DNA of 64,000 nt from Lophius americanus (lineage: Eukaryota > Chordata > Actinopteri > Lophiiformes > Lophiidae), in NCBI GenBank assembly GCA_037951165.1, contig JBBDHG010000009.1, positions 13,914,501 through 13,978,500 on the forward strand. The letters are read 5' to 3'. The notes under the pieces are model-generated. The model was not told the origin of the DNA and did no database searches. It was given only the letters and a program-made list of their open reading frames with translations. Positions 1 through 15,757 of the stretch are shown here, one piece after another; within the stretch, counting starts at the first letter, position 1; every line of letters begins with the position of its first letter. The translations under genes and the position numbers were made by a program.

Positions 1-1480
1 TGATGTAAGTTCTCCTTTTCTTTTTTTTTTATTATCACAGACACAGCTCGGAGCAGGGACCCTCATTGATCTGTTGTTATAATCACAGATTAAAGGAACC
101 CTCCCCAAACAATTCCCTGATTAAAGCTCTCTGCGCTCATGACCGAGTGAGATCCACACACAAGTGTTGAAGAAAGGCCCTGCAGGACGAGTGGAGCTGT
201 GAATACAGGCTTTAATGCAGCTCCTGCTGGTTGGAACGAAAAACACAGAGTCTCAACTCATTAGCTCCTGAACTTGGCCTGAAACCTGCTGTACTTATGA
301 ATCAAGCCCACAGAGAGATGAGGACAGACAGCAGAAGGAAATACTGATGGAAACATTCTTCAGGTTTAACAGATTTCCTGTGGATCGCTTATGTCGTCAT
401 TTTACAAACTGCTCGGCAGATGATTCAGGACATAGTAAGTAAATTAGCTTTTCTTTTGTACCTACAGGACAGGAAGACAAGTTTTGATCTTGCACAGATT
501 GAGTTGATACCGGCATCAAATGGGATAATTCATGGCATGTTTTACTGGACACACTTTCAATTTCAATAATAGCATGCATATTTTCAGCTTTTTCTAATAC
601 ATAATCCTTTAAACTTTTATTGCATTCTTAATCCTGAAAGCTGAAGACACTTAAATTCTGGCTCCTCAGCTTCAGTATAGTCATCAGCCACCACCACCAC
701 CAGATTCTGGTCTCCAATGGGGGGAGATCAGGAGAGACGTTCACTTGTCTCTCCTGATTGAAATAATTCAACTGCAAGTTAGTGATCTTCCAATGGGCTC
801 TTGTCATAGGGTAAAAACCTCAACATGCGATTTGAAAGATTGGTGAGGCAAAGAAGGCCAAACCCAGAGTTCCTTCTCATCTTAATTCCTTTTCCTGCTT
901 TGGTGATGGCTGGTTATGCATATGCTTCCACCGCCTCTCTTTCCTCAAACGCATATTGTCCCCAGGCAGAGAAGATTGGTACATGTTTGACCTACCGCTG
1001 CGCTCAAAATGAAGCAGATGAGATTACTCCGTCTGCATGACAATGGTTTCACTTAAGATCAACTATAAGCCTGCGCCATGCATACATATCATGTGGGTGT
1101 AGCGTCATGAGAACTAGCTCTCACCTTCATTGGTGTCTAAAATTAACCTTTTTTTCCATTGATATTCCGGAGACGTTTACCAAGTTAGAGACTTATCAGA
1201 CAGATATCTGATAAAGCAACACCCACCAGCTTCTCTTCCACAGGTCTGTCAGTACTGAAATAAAAGCTTACAATAGAGCACATTAATACGCCACAAATCA
1301 GCACAAATAGTGGCGTTTTTGCCTGTTTACTAACTGTTTGTAGAGAAGGACTCTTAATTCAGGTTTTACCATATCAGAATAAATTTGCTTTCCTCGTGCA
1401 TGTTCTTAAGATAATCTGTTCCAGTGCTCAGACTTATGATTATCCTGGTGGCAAGGACAGAAAGATTGAGAGGCAATAGC
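1..1480. other. Non-coding, nothing recognised
   Basis: Unique-looking intergenic DNA. Open frames are short and without recognisable products. Confidence 0.5.
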
Positions 1481-2410
1481 AGCCCCAAGTAATTAAATTA
1501 GCCCTGAATGGCTAATTGGATCAATTTGGAAGGCAGACACTGTCAAGGATAAGAGTAATCATCTATGCAGTAGCAATCTTTTATTGCCCAGACACATCTT
1601 GTAAAAAGACAAGGTGTGAACCCGAAGGTTAATGTAATTACTGTCCAATTCTCTCACTCACTGTGCATAATATTGCTAATTAATCTAAGAATTCTGGACC
1701 ATAATGAAGCGCGACAAGCCAGGTAATGCTGATTAAAGCATTTAGGACGATTGAATATTTGGTGTTATGTCCTCATCTCAGGCTCGGTGATGATGCTGCA
1801 ATTAGCCCACTAATTTCCCAATCTTTTACAGGACTATTGGCTTCAAAGCATTCCATCTACTGCAAAGTGAGTATATTCTGTTCTCATCTGCATGGCGTTT
1901 TAGTATGATAGTCATGCATTTTACTCCAATAAAGCAATGATTTACTTTATCCAAGGCGAGCTCTCTGGGCTCAGCGAGGTGTAAAGCAATGTAATGAGAG
2001 GAAGACTTGGCTTATGAGCAGAGCATTCATATTCATTAGCAGCAGACATTAACATATGATGCCCGTGACAGATCTCTGATGCATGTTATATGAATGCAGT
2101 TAATGGCACGCTGACAGCATGGCAGGCCATAGAGGACCAGAGCAATCCACCAAAATGAAAGCTCCAGAGGAGTGGGACAGTTATTGATTCTCCCCTGTGT
2201 CCTATTGATCTCTGACGTTTTCATCTGGCACAGAGCTGCTAATCTGCTGTGTATCAGAGAGACGCCCACGGTGCAGCCCATTGACTCTGCTATCAATAGC
2301 CACAAAGCTGGATATCATTAAATCCTCATCACTTTGTTTCCCCCGGCCAGGCGTCAAAGATCACTGAGCACTCTGCGTGACCTCTGAGTAACCACTGTCC
2401 ACTGGCTTGT
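1481..2410. promoter_or_regulatory. Candidate conserved enhancer block
   Basis: TAATTA homeodomain cores at 1490, 1635 and 1677 and TAATTG at 1513 lie within 200 bp. They are followed by a long stretch of balanced, repeat-free sequence to about 2400. This is typical of vertebrate developmental enhancers, but conservation was not tested. Confidence 0.3.
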
Positions 2411-4019
2411 TTATGGCCCCGGCCCCTGGTGTGTGACATTTACTAGCTCTTTTTTTAATAGGCCAGTGTAACAGCTCTGCTGTACATAGAACCGATATTG
2501 ACCACTGCCTCAAAGAGTGTGACTGAACACGGTTTTATCCCATCAAGTGAGCAAGTGCAGTAGGTCATCCACTGTGAACGGAATACACACTCAAGACACT
2601 GAAGTCTTTTTCTGTGTTTATGTTTCATCAATGTAAATGTAAGAAACAGAAGGACAAAATCTAGTTTACAGATTCTACAAAATTCAAAAGGGTTACTTAA
2701 ATGGGTTTTCTGCTGATTTTATTTATAGAAAGTTCTGCAGGTCATGGTTCTTACGAGTCGGTGCAGTTGATTACTGCGTCTGTGGGTCTGGACATGAGAA
2801 GATAACCCATGTGATGTCATTGTGACGCCCTCAGTGCTATGTTTGCTGAAGAAAATGTCATACTGGAAAACATTGCATTTGGAAAAGGTTGATTATGGCC
2901 CATATTTGGGGCCAAACATGCATATTTCAGGATTTGCTGGGCTCCATAAAGCTCTTATGCATGTGGCAAATCAGATAGCTGGAACTTCCCTTCACCATGG
3001 TGAAAACCCCTTTAAGATATGATATTTAGATATCACTTGAACATGTCATGTTTTAATATTCCAGAGGTCAGCGTTTTATGATATGCACGCCAGTGTTTTC
3101 AAGCTGCAGCTTCCAGTGTGAGACCCATTTTGGAAAGGACAGAGGACAGAATCATCAATAGGGCGACACCGATGAGAGACATATTTCAGTGCTGACAGTA
3201 CAGGAGGAGCCAAACTTCCCCAGAGAGGGTGGGGGAGTGTGGCTCTAGGGACCAAGGACGGGTGGTAATGGGATCGATAGTACTCAAGGTGTGGGGGTGG
3301 CAAAGAAAGGTACAAGGGAGCGTCGTACCATGGGCCATTAGAGACAGGGCCTCCTGCTGAGAGCAGACAGCATGATAAACAGCTTCAGCTTTGATAATAG
3401 TCCGTCTGATCAATTGCATGTCCGTCTATTGTCCTTAAGGGATGAGCAGCAACAGCAGCTACCACCACACAACAGCTGACCCCCAGGTCGGGTGTGTGTA
3501 TGTTTATGTGTGTGTGTATGTTTGTGAGGGGAATGGGGGGGAAGTTTTGGAGAAAAACTATCACTGAATCAGCTGGAGCATAACATTGCCCTCTTGACCT
3601 TCCTGCCTAACCTTATCTTCATAGTGGAATAGAGCCAAGTGGGCATATCCAATTAGTATCTGCATGCCCTTCACTTAAGCTGAAATGGTTTATTCATACT
3701 ACATAGGAGATGTTTTCACGTCCTCCATGTAATTCTCACTGAGAGTACTTTGCTCCAGCTGTCTTTGTCCTGCCATCGTCTTCCCTCTGATCAAACCACT
3801 GTACGGGTGGATGCCTGTTATCCTTGAACCTCAGCTTCATCAAGTCAGTCAACTGACCCAAAATTAATGGTCAGCTATTTTAATAACAGCTTTAATTGTT
3901 GTGGTCGTTTTTAAATAAAAAGTACCAAACATATTCTGGTTACAGCTATCAAATCTGACATTTGACTGTTTTGGGATTTTTCCACTTTTTTATTGCTAAA
4001 TTATAAAATAAACATATTT
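2411..4019. other. Non-coding, nothing firm
   Basis: Intergenic. A short imperfect TG-rich tract lies at about 3491-3530, next to a G-rich run at 3527-3541. Confidence 0.5.
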
Positions 4020-4315
4020 GGGTTTTAGATTGAAGACCACTGCTGCCTCACAGCAAGAAGTAACTGGGTTTGAATCCACCACTGCCAGCATGTGCTTCCC
4101 GTTTCTGTGTGGGTTTCCGGATGCTCCAGCTTCCTCCCACAGTCAAAGAACATGCAATCTATGGTTGTCTGTCTCGATGTGTTGTCCCTGTGATGAATTG
4201 GCAACTAATCCAGGGTTTGCCCCACCACTCGCTCAATGTCAGCTGGGATAGGCTCCAGCCCCCCGCAAGCCTGAGCAGGATAAGTGGTTACAGATAATGA
4301 ATGAATAAATGAATT
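4020..4315 (+). repeat. tRNA-derived SINE-like repeat
   Basis: Starts with a tRNA-like head (CTGCCTCACAGCAAGAAG, then a B-box-like GGGTTTGAATCC at 4067-4078). It continues through the TTCCTCCCACAGTC and CAGCTGGGATAGGCTCCAG blocks and ends in an ATGAATGAATAAATGAA tail. This family is abundant in teleost genomes. The 5' end of the tRNA part is missing or decayed. Confidence 0.75.
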
Positions 4316-4318
4316 TTT

Positions 4319-6834
4319 GAAGATGCCCTTGAGGGAAAAACTGATGATTATCAAGTTAACTCAAAATGGAAATGAGTTTCAGCCATAAATGTGACAAACA
4401 TGAGATGCCACACACTTCTAATAATATTCAGGGGAATTATGGATTGTAATCCATTGTTATCATTGGTTCATGCAACTATCCGCATCAAATGAAAGAAACT
4501 GCTGAGGCAAGATACACAAGTATGGTTTTGAGATTCTTTAATTTCTTCCATTTTGTGTATCTTTATACTTCTGTGTGTGGTTTGATATTTACTCGACAGT
4601 TACACATTCCACATAAAAATCACACCATCAGCCCATAAAGTGATTGACAGAGGTGTATCAAAGAAACTATGTGCAAGCTAATTAAAATGATTCCACTTTT
4701 TGATTGAAAAGGTATAAACACAATGATGTCGAGGTAACTTTATATACACTACGATTATTTAATATCCCGAAAGAGGACATTGTGGGTGTAATGATTATAT
4801 TTCTGATCCGTATGTACATTATTTCCTGATGAGGGTAACAATGCTTTTGGGGTACTGATGATTTTTAGAACCTAAGAATTTTTCCACAATCACTTTCCAT
4901 TATAACGTAACAAAATATCATACCTCTGCATTCCGTTTTTCAGTTAGTAACAAATTTATAATAGCCATAATGGAATAGCCATAACTATCCTTGTTTTAAT
5001 TTAACTTCTTACCCTTTACAGATACATACAATTATTTGAATAACTCTGAATCCTAACTCAGGGACAAATAGGTCTGTACCTCTTTATCTTGCTGTTGTTC
5101 AACACATACATGTACCCTACATATATGTATATGACTGTATATTCAGGTCTGGATTATAATCTGGATTATAATCTGGATTCTTATCCAGTTTTGCATAGTG
5201 GTGGGACATTGTGAGTTGTCCATGCCTAAATATTTTTATATTCTAAGGAAGCTGTTACTTTTATTTGTTATGCTATTGCAAACATTTTAAAGACAGGGAA
5301 CTGAAAGGGAAAGTGAAGCCATCCAGAATTTAAAACCATTACTGCCAAATAATTTGTTGACTACTCCTCAGATGAATATCATTAAAATCCACGAGCAACT
5401 TTTCAATGTATTTTGTGCAAGAGCCAAAACATGGACGAGCTTGTCCGTCTCTTATTGGGGAGATTATTAATAGATATTAGTAGATACTAGTCAGATATTG
5501 CAGACTACCATCAACACAATGATTTGGAAGATAAAGTCCAGATAATAAACCAAATTAATTCATGTATATTAACTAAAGTTATGCTGGCCTATATTTAGCC
5601 GTGTACACATTTACGCTATGATAGCTACGCCCAGTTACCAGTCCATTAAAGGAGACATTGGGTTTATATTTTTTGGAGAGCGGTTGTGTTGCATGATGAT
5701 GATTGTGGCTGAGAAATATTGAGGTTAATGATGCATTTGTTTTCTTTTGATGGTACAGGTCAGAGAAAGCTCACTTCCATTTTCTCCCTCCAGCGACGCC
5801 AACTTACTTTGTTGTTCTTGTTTCTTGACGAAAGCAGACAGACTTTGTGGCTATTGGTGCTGAGTAGACGTGTTTGGTAGTTAATGGTGTTTACTCAAAT
5901 GACTGAAGGCTAAAGCGAGTTCTTGTATAGACATGAGTGAGGTCATGTATGTCTGCCTCGTAAAGACCACCAGTGGCCAGAAAGCCATCAGGAGAGGAAC
6001 GAGATAACTGACCTTTCTTTTCTACTTTTCTCTAATACTTGCAATAACAGGTTAAAGTTATGGTTCTAGAAAGTGGTTAGAGAAAAGGTTCAACTTTTTA
6101 CATAATTTCTGACTTTTACCTGTTGTATGTTAAATAGTCTTATCACAGAAACACCTTCGCTAAGATTTTCACAACTCTAAGGCTTGTTTACATGACAATG
6201 GTTTTGCTAAAAAGTGGAAAGCTTATCCTTTGAATTATAAAAAAAAGTTCTGCATTCATACGACAAAGTTGTGAGAACAATCCTCATGCACAGGCATCGG
6301 CAAAAATAATTGAAGATATAGATAGTCTAAGATAGTCTGTTTTCCTTATTATTCAGTTTTTGTGTGGCTATTAGGCTGAGAACACAATGAGGCGAAGTGA
6401 GGTTACTGTGTCATCAATTTTCACAAACTGATGAAACAGCAATCGAAGTTCACTCTTTTACGCAAAAGTAATTTTTTTGAAACTTCCCAAAATTTCTGCG
6501 TTCAAAAAGTGAAGTTGCAATGTAAAGGAGTATGGCATTGTCCCTGTTTTATTGCAAAGGAACACTATTGCTTCTCCATTATTTTTTATTTATTATTAAC
6601 ATAAGTCTCAGTACAAACAGATTAATTTAGCTGAATAATCAAGATTGCCAAATTCGTCATTGTTATGATACATAAAGAGCTTTAAGGTTCAAACCCCCAA
6701 AAATGCTTAAACCTGTAAAAAAAATATTTATATTTAGTATTTGAACAGAGAAGAAGAAGTAATAGTGTTTCAGCAAATTGTTGCAGCACTGCATCTGAAG
6801 GCTGATGAGGAAAAACAACATCTACTAAGAAACA
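4319..6834. other. AT-rich non-coding region
   Basis: No gene recognised. A 14-bp motif (CTGGATTATAAT core) occurs three times in tandem at about 5151-5180. Confidence 0.5.
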
Positions 6835-6893
6835 AACACACACACGCACGCACACACATACACACACGCACACACGTACACAAGCACACTCAC
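6835..6893 (+). repeat. Imperfect CA microsatellite
   Basis: CA dinucleotides interrupted by CG, TA and GT steps over about 60 bp. Confidence 0.85.
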
Positions 6894-8137
<1,244 letters not shown>

Positions 8138-9349
8138 GTAATGTGTCTACATATGTTAAGAAATCCATTCTGTTCAGCTGCAAACTCAAGAGCACAGCAA
8201 ATCTATGATACATCACTTATCAGAGCAGCTGCACAGGACGGGGATATGATATGATAGCACTAGCCTGTCTCCATAGTATCCTCCAGGCGTAATCTGTTTT
8301 ACCTTGTCTCACCCTGTCTTAAACGTAATTCAAGACAGCAGTAGATCAGATTATGTTAGGGACTGTAGCTGCTCATGTTTAGACGGAGCAGCACACTGAT
8401 TTGTTTTTATTTTAATGCATTTATAATTGGGCGGCGTGTTTAAAACATAACACGAGGACTTGATGGCTACAGGATATGGGCTGTTTATCTTCTAGAGAAA
8501 TAGAGATGAGAGGATGCCGGGACCACCCACCTCGACTCGAATCCGAGGGAGGTAGACAGGGGCCGCAAACCAACCAACCCTCTCTAACCAGATAAATCTC
8601 CGCTTTCATCAACCACATGTGAAGGCTGTACATCTGCAGAACATTTCAGATGACGTTTGGACTTAGTGCAACTTACAATTTGAACATCAGACAGCTGTGA
8701 AGGAGTGGAAATTAGGGATTTGGGTCTGTGTGGAAAGTAGTGTGGCTAAAAACACAGGGTGAGTGAGGAACAGTCATTCATCTGAGCTGAGTGGATTAAA
8801 CAGGTCACCTGACTGCCTCACTTCCTGTCTTTCATCTGTCTGTCTGTGTCACTATGCTACAACCAGCAAGCCTGCAGTGTATAATCTTAGTAGAAGTTTG
8901 CCTGTTTCATCAGTAACACACTCCTAATGTGTGCATCGGCTTGAATCATCTTCTAAAACAAAATGAAGGAAATTTGATCTTTTCTTTTCCAAATTAGTTT
9001 GATTTATGACTGCAAGTCGGGCTGCATTGCACTAAAAAAAAACAAAGGAGGAGAAGAAACACTTGCCATACTGTGATTGTATTGATTTTGATAGCTGGCT
9101 CTAGTGTTTGTGTGGCTTGGGGCGTATTTTATCCGGAGCAGTAAAATAACAAAGGAGATGAGCTGGAAGTTCTCTATGTATACCAATCAGAATTTATAAA
9201 TTGCTCCATTACCTTTATTTCCCTTGGTTACTCCGGGAACATTAGCTATTATTCTCTCATGGGCTAGCCCCATAAAACTAATAATCTGCTGATTTACTGC
9301 CTTGTGGCAGAGTGCACTCACTCTAGCCCACTCTAATCCATTCATCTTG
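8138..9349. other. Non-coding, nothing recognised
   Basis: Intergenic, no repeat family recognised. Confidence 0.5.
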
Positions 9350-9600
9350 CCACCTATATATTTTGGAGGGACAAATTGCCTTCCAAGAGAAAATGGGTCA
9401 ATAGGTGTCCTCTATTAGAAATTGCTAACAATGTAACTGTTTTGTTTTTTTCTGTTAATATGTGTCTGGTAGAGAGGCGCGGGCTGATTATCATACCATT
9501 TGCATACTGGGAGGTTGCCTCAATTATCTGTCTTGGGCTGCAAGACAAATTGCAAATAGTCAAGGTTATATATGGAATACTTAATTCTCTATTTGCTTCC
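9350..9600. promoter_or_regulatory. Candidate conserved non-coding element
   Basis: 250 bp with an octamer ATTTGCAT at 9498-9505 next to CTGATTATCATACC and CTCAATTATCTG, open on both strands and repeat-free. It resembles vertebrate conserved elements. Not verified by alignment. Confidence 0.3.
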
Positions 9601-12407
9601 TAGCATGTGTATGTACAGGTCTGCGTGGTTTGTTCGTCTACTTGAAAAAAAATGAATGCTATGTTGTTCTGTTTTCTCCTTTGATGCGTGATCATAGAGA
9701 TGGATGTCAGGGCCTGTGAGCTGACAGGACTTCTGCTGCCTGGCGGATCCATCCAACTGTACCATTAGCAGCTTCCTAGAGAGAGACTGACCTGATATCT
9801 GGAGAGACAAACCCAGATTAGCTCATAAATCATTGCCCTGGGGACTGAGGCAAAACAGTGACATCATCAACCTGAGACCTTCTGTCCTGTGATCCAGCTG
9901 ACGGTGCAGTCCCACCACAGTTGCTCTCAGCTGATATGAGCTGGCGGCAGACTCTGTGACAACACATCCCCCCGAAACTGCTGGGGTTATTTATCATCTG
10001 TTTTGCATTAGTAAGCCTGTCATTTCAGTGACTTAATCTGCCTACACTGACTGTGAAACAGTAAATTTAAGATTTATTTTTCTTTTCCCATTTAGAAATG
10101 AACCAGTCCTATGTTTAAGTACGCAATAAATACATCAGATATGACATATACCGGTTTGCGATTGAGAGAAAAACACAAACATATATTTTCATGTTGTCAC
10201 TGTACAAACTCTGCAGTGTTTCTGTCAGTGGCTGACACTGGCTGTAAAATAGTTTGTAAGGCCCAGTGTGTAGCTGTGTCTGTAATAAGGCGTGCAGATC
10301 CCTATTTCCCTCCCACATACACACACTCACAGGCCTGTGGTCGCACAGCTGGCCCCGTCTGGCCAACCACTGCGACCTCACCACTTCCCCTCTCTGGGTG
10401 GGATGACAGATGTAGGGAGCAGGGAGAGAAGGAAAAGGGGGACGGCCTTCCATTGGTTGCTCTCCAGATGTGGCCTGTCTGTCCGTCTGGCTGGCTGGAA
10501 TGTGCTGAACATACAGTAGATGGACGGAGACACGTTTAGGCAAACACACAGGGTGTGTTTATGTATCCCAAAATGAACCTCTCTCAATCACATGCCACAG
10601 TCGTGGCCCCTGGACAGCAGAAGCCCTGTCCCACGTCAGCTGGTCGGTACTTCTCCAGTCGGGACTCACGCCGTCACGCAGCTATAATACAGACGTTTAT
10701 CCCAAAACAGCCATGCTGTCCACCAATATCACTATCACTGCACACAGTGTGCAGCTGACAGTGAAAACAAATGCCTGGGGTGAACCTTTTGGACTAAATG
10801 GATGTTGACAGTTTTAATTCCAGTTCCTTTGGGGTCTTACTTTAACTGGCTGAGAGGAGCCATCTACCACAGTACTCTCCGGCCCTGCTTTGTTAGTTCA
10901 TGAGGGGTGGATGGGATGCATTTGTCGCATGATGGGAGTCATCATGGTCCCCCGGCGGCCGGCCTCTGTCCCCAACAGTGTCTGATGATGTAATCTGTCA
11001 GACTAAGACTTACACAGTGAGATAAGAGGCCCTAAGGACGGTTTATCTGCTGCTATCAGAGGAGAGGAGCCGAGACAACTTTCCTCCTCCATCTCCCCCT
11101 CTTGTCCGCCAGCCCTGTTGCTCTGTCAGACTGAAGCAGATTTGTGTAATGACATCAGAGACTGAGGCCTGGCGACAGTGGCCCAAAGGCGCCCGAATCG
11201 TAAACCTAATTGGTGGCTGTCGCAAGTTAACTACATAGCAAATTTCCACATTTTCCCTATACTACTTTGGTATTCGAACAGCTATGAGCTGGGAATAGCT
11301 ATTTTTTGAACAGCTTGCTATGAGCTTATGTCTATGGGGGATACATGCTGTGCAGAGGTTTTGATACAGATTTCTGAAGTATTTCAGTACAAGAATGTTG
11401 CTAAATCTTTATATCTTCAGCGCTAAGATCCCCAGTTTTTTTTTCTCAGCTCATTGCAATGACAACTTATGGAAAGGTTTAGTGAACATGAGAAAATTAA
11501 ACTAGGACATAATAACGGTAATGCTGTGCACATTTACAAGAGATATTTGGCTTCTATGCCTTAGGAGCCATTATAATGATGTGCAGGCTGTCTCGGTGAC
11601 ACAGCCAAAGTCATTGCATGCAACCACACTACCTCTGCCGGAGGCACCCACTACGCCACCACATTCAAGAATACTGTGTTTGTCTCAGCCAATCGGCTGG
11701 CTCCAAAGCCCTAGGTTAAGCGGCTTTCCGACCTCAAAGCAAGAGGTCAGTGTGGAGGGAAAACATCACACAAGAGCCACAATTGCAGCCCTCAAACATG
11801 AAAAGTCTCTTTTTATTTTTGACAGGCTTCCCACTTTTAATGGCCGGGTCTATGTGCTGCATAAACAAACAGTGAGGCTTGGTGTGCGCTGACAGCCAAC
11901 AGCAGTGGCTTTGGTGGTGGGCTGGATTACAGGCTACGATGGAGCTGTGGTTTAGATGGCACACACTGAGCTCCACTCAGACTCTGTGACAGTCAATCGA
12001 GTTCTCTTCCACTTTCTAATAGCTCGGTGGTGACTGCAACATTTCCAGATGTCAGAGCTGGGGCTTCTGCAGGAGCCAATCAACACTGCAGGCTCAGTTA
12101 GGTGTAAAATATTTCCTCCATCTTGTTGTTCAATACAAACTCTGTTGACTTTATTTCTCCGGGAACTCGATAGTCGGTCGTGCATGTTTGAATCCTACAC
12201 TTCACAGCACTCGTTTCCCTGCAGGAGCAGTTTATATATTGTTAATCTTTGCTTCGAAGCAGCACCTTTTTTTTGACTAAGTCAGCTTTTTATGAGGATT
12301 TGTAATGTATAAAACTTAAATGCAGCGTCAGGAGTACCTTGTTCAGAATAAAGTTATATCTGATCCTCCACCTCACATATAGCTACTCTCTGTGTGTGAG
12401 ACTGTGC

Positions 12408-12408
<1 letters not shown>
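9601..12408. other. Non-coding, nothing firm
   Basis: Intergenic. Antiparallel frames of about 143 codons at 10111-10549 have no protein-like features and are treated as chance. Confidence 0.5.

Positions 12409-12481
<73 letters not shown>
12409..12481 (+). repeat. TG microsatellite
   Basis: Uninterrupted run of about 36 TG units. Confidence 0.98.
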
Positions 12482-12484
<3 letters not shown>

Positions 12485-15146
12485 TTGTTGATTCTTGTGT
12501 TTTCTCCTCCCATACCTGCTGCAGATCCGCGTCTTGGCAAACTGATAATGACAGTGAGCTTAATTAGTGCCAGCATGTCTCCCAACAGACTGTAACTTCA
12601 TTAACTGCTGTCAACAGGACAGATAATGCCACAAATAAATACAGCTCATTATGACTCGGCCCTGTCTTGATCCTTGATCCAGAATACTGCGCTTTATCAC
12701 CATCTATCCCTCTATATATCATATTTGAATCATATTTATCATATATGAATATCATGAATCTACACGATTGCAGCTGTGATTGTATTTTTTCTCTCCCTAT
12801 GTGGATTGTGAAGCAGCGAATCCCCTGTTTTATGTTTTTAGTTTCCTAACTAAAGGTGGAAGCAGCTGTGATGTGAAAATCTAGGAGTTTGTGGCTGTTA
12901 TCCAAATGCTATATAGGATTGTTCACATCATGTCTTGATCATGAGAAGTCAATCAGCTTATTGAATACATGGGGAAACACATGTGAGATGAATCGATTAT
13001 TGATTTATCCTCTGACCCGTGAATCTAGAGCATATTACTAATACCTTTAAAGCTCATATCAAAATGCATTGATTGACCTCTGCACAGACTCCACCGGGGA
13101 AATCAATATTCCTAAATAAGGATCTGTGATGTTGGGAGCAGCTTTTGCATCCCTAACTGTGGATCTGGGAGTGTTAGTGACACGGTGCCAGTGGGTTCAA
13201 CCTTTGCCCACAGATGAGTGATTAATGAGATTGGATTGAGTAAGCTTTCATGACTTCACTGTCTTTTTCAAGTGTTATATCACATGCAAATGTGATCATG
13301 TCCCTGGTCAATTATCCTCTATTCTTACTCTCTTTGGCCGGCATTGTGCAGTCTTTCAGCACTGTTTGGCAGCTGATAGAGAGATAACCTCAAGCCTTGT
13401 TAGATTCCTGACAGGCACAGCATGTCAGTCTGTGGTTCTGAAACCTTCCTAATCAAAAAATCTCTTGGAACGAGTCGATGGATTCTGCAGGGGTGAGCGT
13501 CATCAAAGCCTTTCATGTTCTCTGGCTAAAGGGGTAGAAAGCAGGGAGAAGGGGAGAAAGCTTTAGCAGGTACACTGTGCTCGTTGTTTACCCTTTCTCT
13601 TACCAATCTGGTGCACAGATGGCCAACAATTATTTCTCTGTGTGCACATTGTTGCTGGCCAGCCATCAGCTTTTCAGAGATTGGTGTAATCCTTTATTAT
13701 TTATGATTGTCTGGGATTTTTGGATCAGAATTGAACACAATCTGTTGAATAACTGAGAGGAGTAGGAGGCAGCAGAGAGGAATGAAATGCAAACAAAGGG
13801 AGAGGGAATGGAAAAGCCAGGGCATCCGTAATAAAGATGTTATGCGCACTGCTGGTGGAACTGCTCCTGAATCCAGCACACTTTAGTCTCATTAACACTG
13901 ACTTAATATACCATTTGTTTTAAGCTTGCCAGTGGTGGTGTTTATGTTAATAGTCTTGGTGCTCCAGGCGATTTCAGAAGACTTTTGGAGGGCACCAGCT
14001 AATAATTAGATTTAATAAGGAAGTCAATTTCTATCCTCATTTGAAATGAAAATAACAGTCGTAGCTTCTCATAGGACAGACATTAATTTGTTGATTTGGT
14101 CTCGCTTTCTCTCACAAGACTTCTCTCTCTATATTTACTTAACCCTTGTGTGTCCTTGTCAGGACCAGAAAAGCACTGATAACAGAATTCTACGTGCAAC
14201 TATGAAATCAGTTGCTCCAAAGTTTGGTGAATAAGCGTCTGGTTCTGAAATCAGTCACTGTTATGAAAGCACCAGACTCGTGGAATGGAGCTCAAGTCAA
14301 TACCAACGGTCATAAATTAATTGTTCCACATTCTGCTCCCCTTTCACACCTTTATCTTACAACTTAAAAATATACAATTATACTCCAAAAAGACAGGTTG
14401 CAACAGGAGCAATAATGCTTAACAGTTAACACAATACTAACAATCATCCAATGCTTCAATATTGAACAGTGTTACACGTAAATGGATCGTTTCTATGTAT
14501 TTACTATTTTTTATTATTCCTCAGATACATGTTGTTGATGGGCATCATTTTCAATGTAGTGGTATTATCTTAATGGGTATTTTTCAGTGAAAAAGGAGTA
14601 GCCTATTGACATGGAAGAACATGGAGGAAGAGTTTTGATCTATTTCCTCATTTAAATACCAACACAATCTGCAGTCAGATCACACATATATGTATACAGT
14701 TGCTCTTCAGTAGGATGGGATAACATGGGCACAGTGCATCCTTTGCACATCAGTTAGCCTTGGCTCCCCGCACGGTCCTGTTGGCTGTTCACCAGTTGTC
14801 CTTCCTGTAAACCACTCTGGTAACCACTTCAGACTGGGGATACCTGACAAGACCTGCAATTGCGGAGATGCTCTCTTGTTAGAGCAATTTTGCCCTTATC
14901 ATAGTTGCATAGATTATTATGTCTTGCCCATTTTTCCTGCTTCCAGCCGATCAGCATCGGCAGAACACGTTTATTTCCTGCTTAATACTAACAGGTGCCA
15001 TTCTTAAGAGAGACTCCATCTGTCAGTGATTATAATGTCATGGCTGATAAAGAGGGACTTTGCAAAATCATGAGGACAGTTTTCCCTTCATAATTTACTT
15101 TTTTTGTTCTCGGACATTCTTTAATTACGTACAATTAGATAATATA
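12482..15146. other. Non-coding, nothing recognised
   Basis: Intergenic, AT-rich, no repeat family recognised. Confidence 0.5.
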
Positions 15147-15605
15147 ATCAATAAATCAATCATCAATCAATCTTTATTTATATAGCCCCAATTCACAACA
15201 ACAGTGGTCTCAAGGTGCTTTCCAGAAAGAGCAGGTCTAGACCAAACTCTTTATATAATTATCTACAGGACCCAACAAATTCCTCCTTGAGCAAGCACTT
15301 GGCGACAATGGCGAGAAAAAACTGCCCTTTAACGGGCAGAAACCTCGAGCAGATCCAAGACTCAGGGTGGACGGCCGACTGCCATGACCGGTCGGGTTTG
15401 GAAAAAAAGAGAGTGAGAGCGAGAAAGAGAGAGACACAGGTGAGGAGAGATAAAGACGGGAGAAAAGCAGCAAAGATATCAGCTATAATCCACTTTCTCC
15501 AACCTCGCCATGGTCGGGCCGCGGCAGCAGCATGGATCCCAGGTTGATAATAACATTAATATTAATGTAACATATAGTGAGAGCTTACGGGGAAATACTA
15601 TACAA

Positions 15606-15650
15606 TAATAATAATAATGATAACAACAATAATAATCATCATGAGCATCT
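15606..15650. repeat. AAT microsatellite inside the L2 3' region
   Basis: AATAATAATAATGATAACAAC-like trinucleotide run. Confidence 0.8.
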
Positions 15651-15757
15651 TGTGATCATTGGACATCGAGCAGGTCCACAGCAGCAGATGCAATCACCAA
15701 CCATGTGACCTTACAGGGCGAGAAACACAAAGACTCCAGGGAGGAAGTCAAGTTAGT

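Noticed and set aside
4018..4297. 75-77-codon frames
   Set aside because: They lie within the SINE-like repeat.
10111..10549. Overlapping frames of 142 and 144 codons on opposite strands
   Set aside because: They shadow each other, have no recognisable domain and show no splice or promoter context. A chance stop-poor stretch is more likely.
12373..12595. Thr-His / Val-Cys repeat frames
   Set aside because: Translation of the TG microsatellite at 12409-12481.
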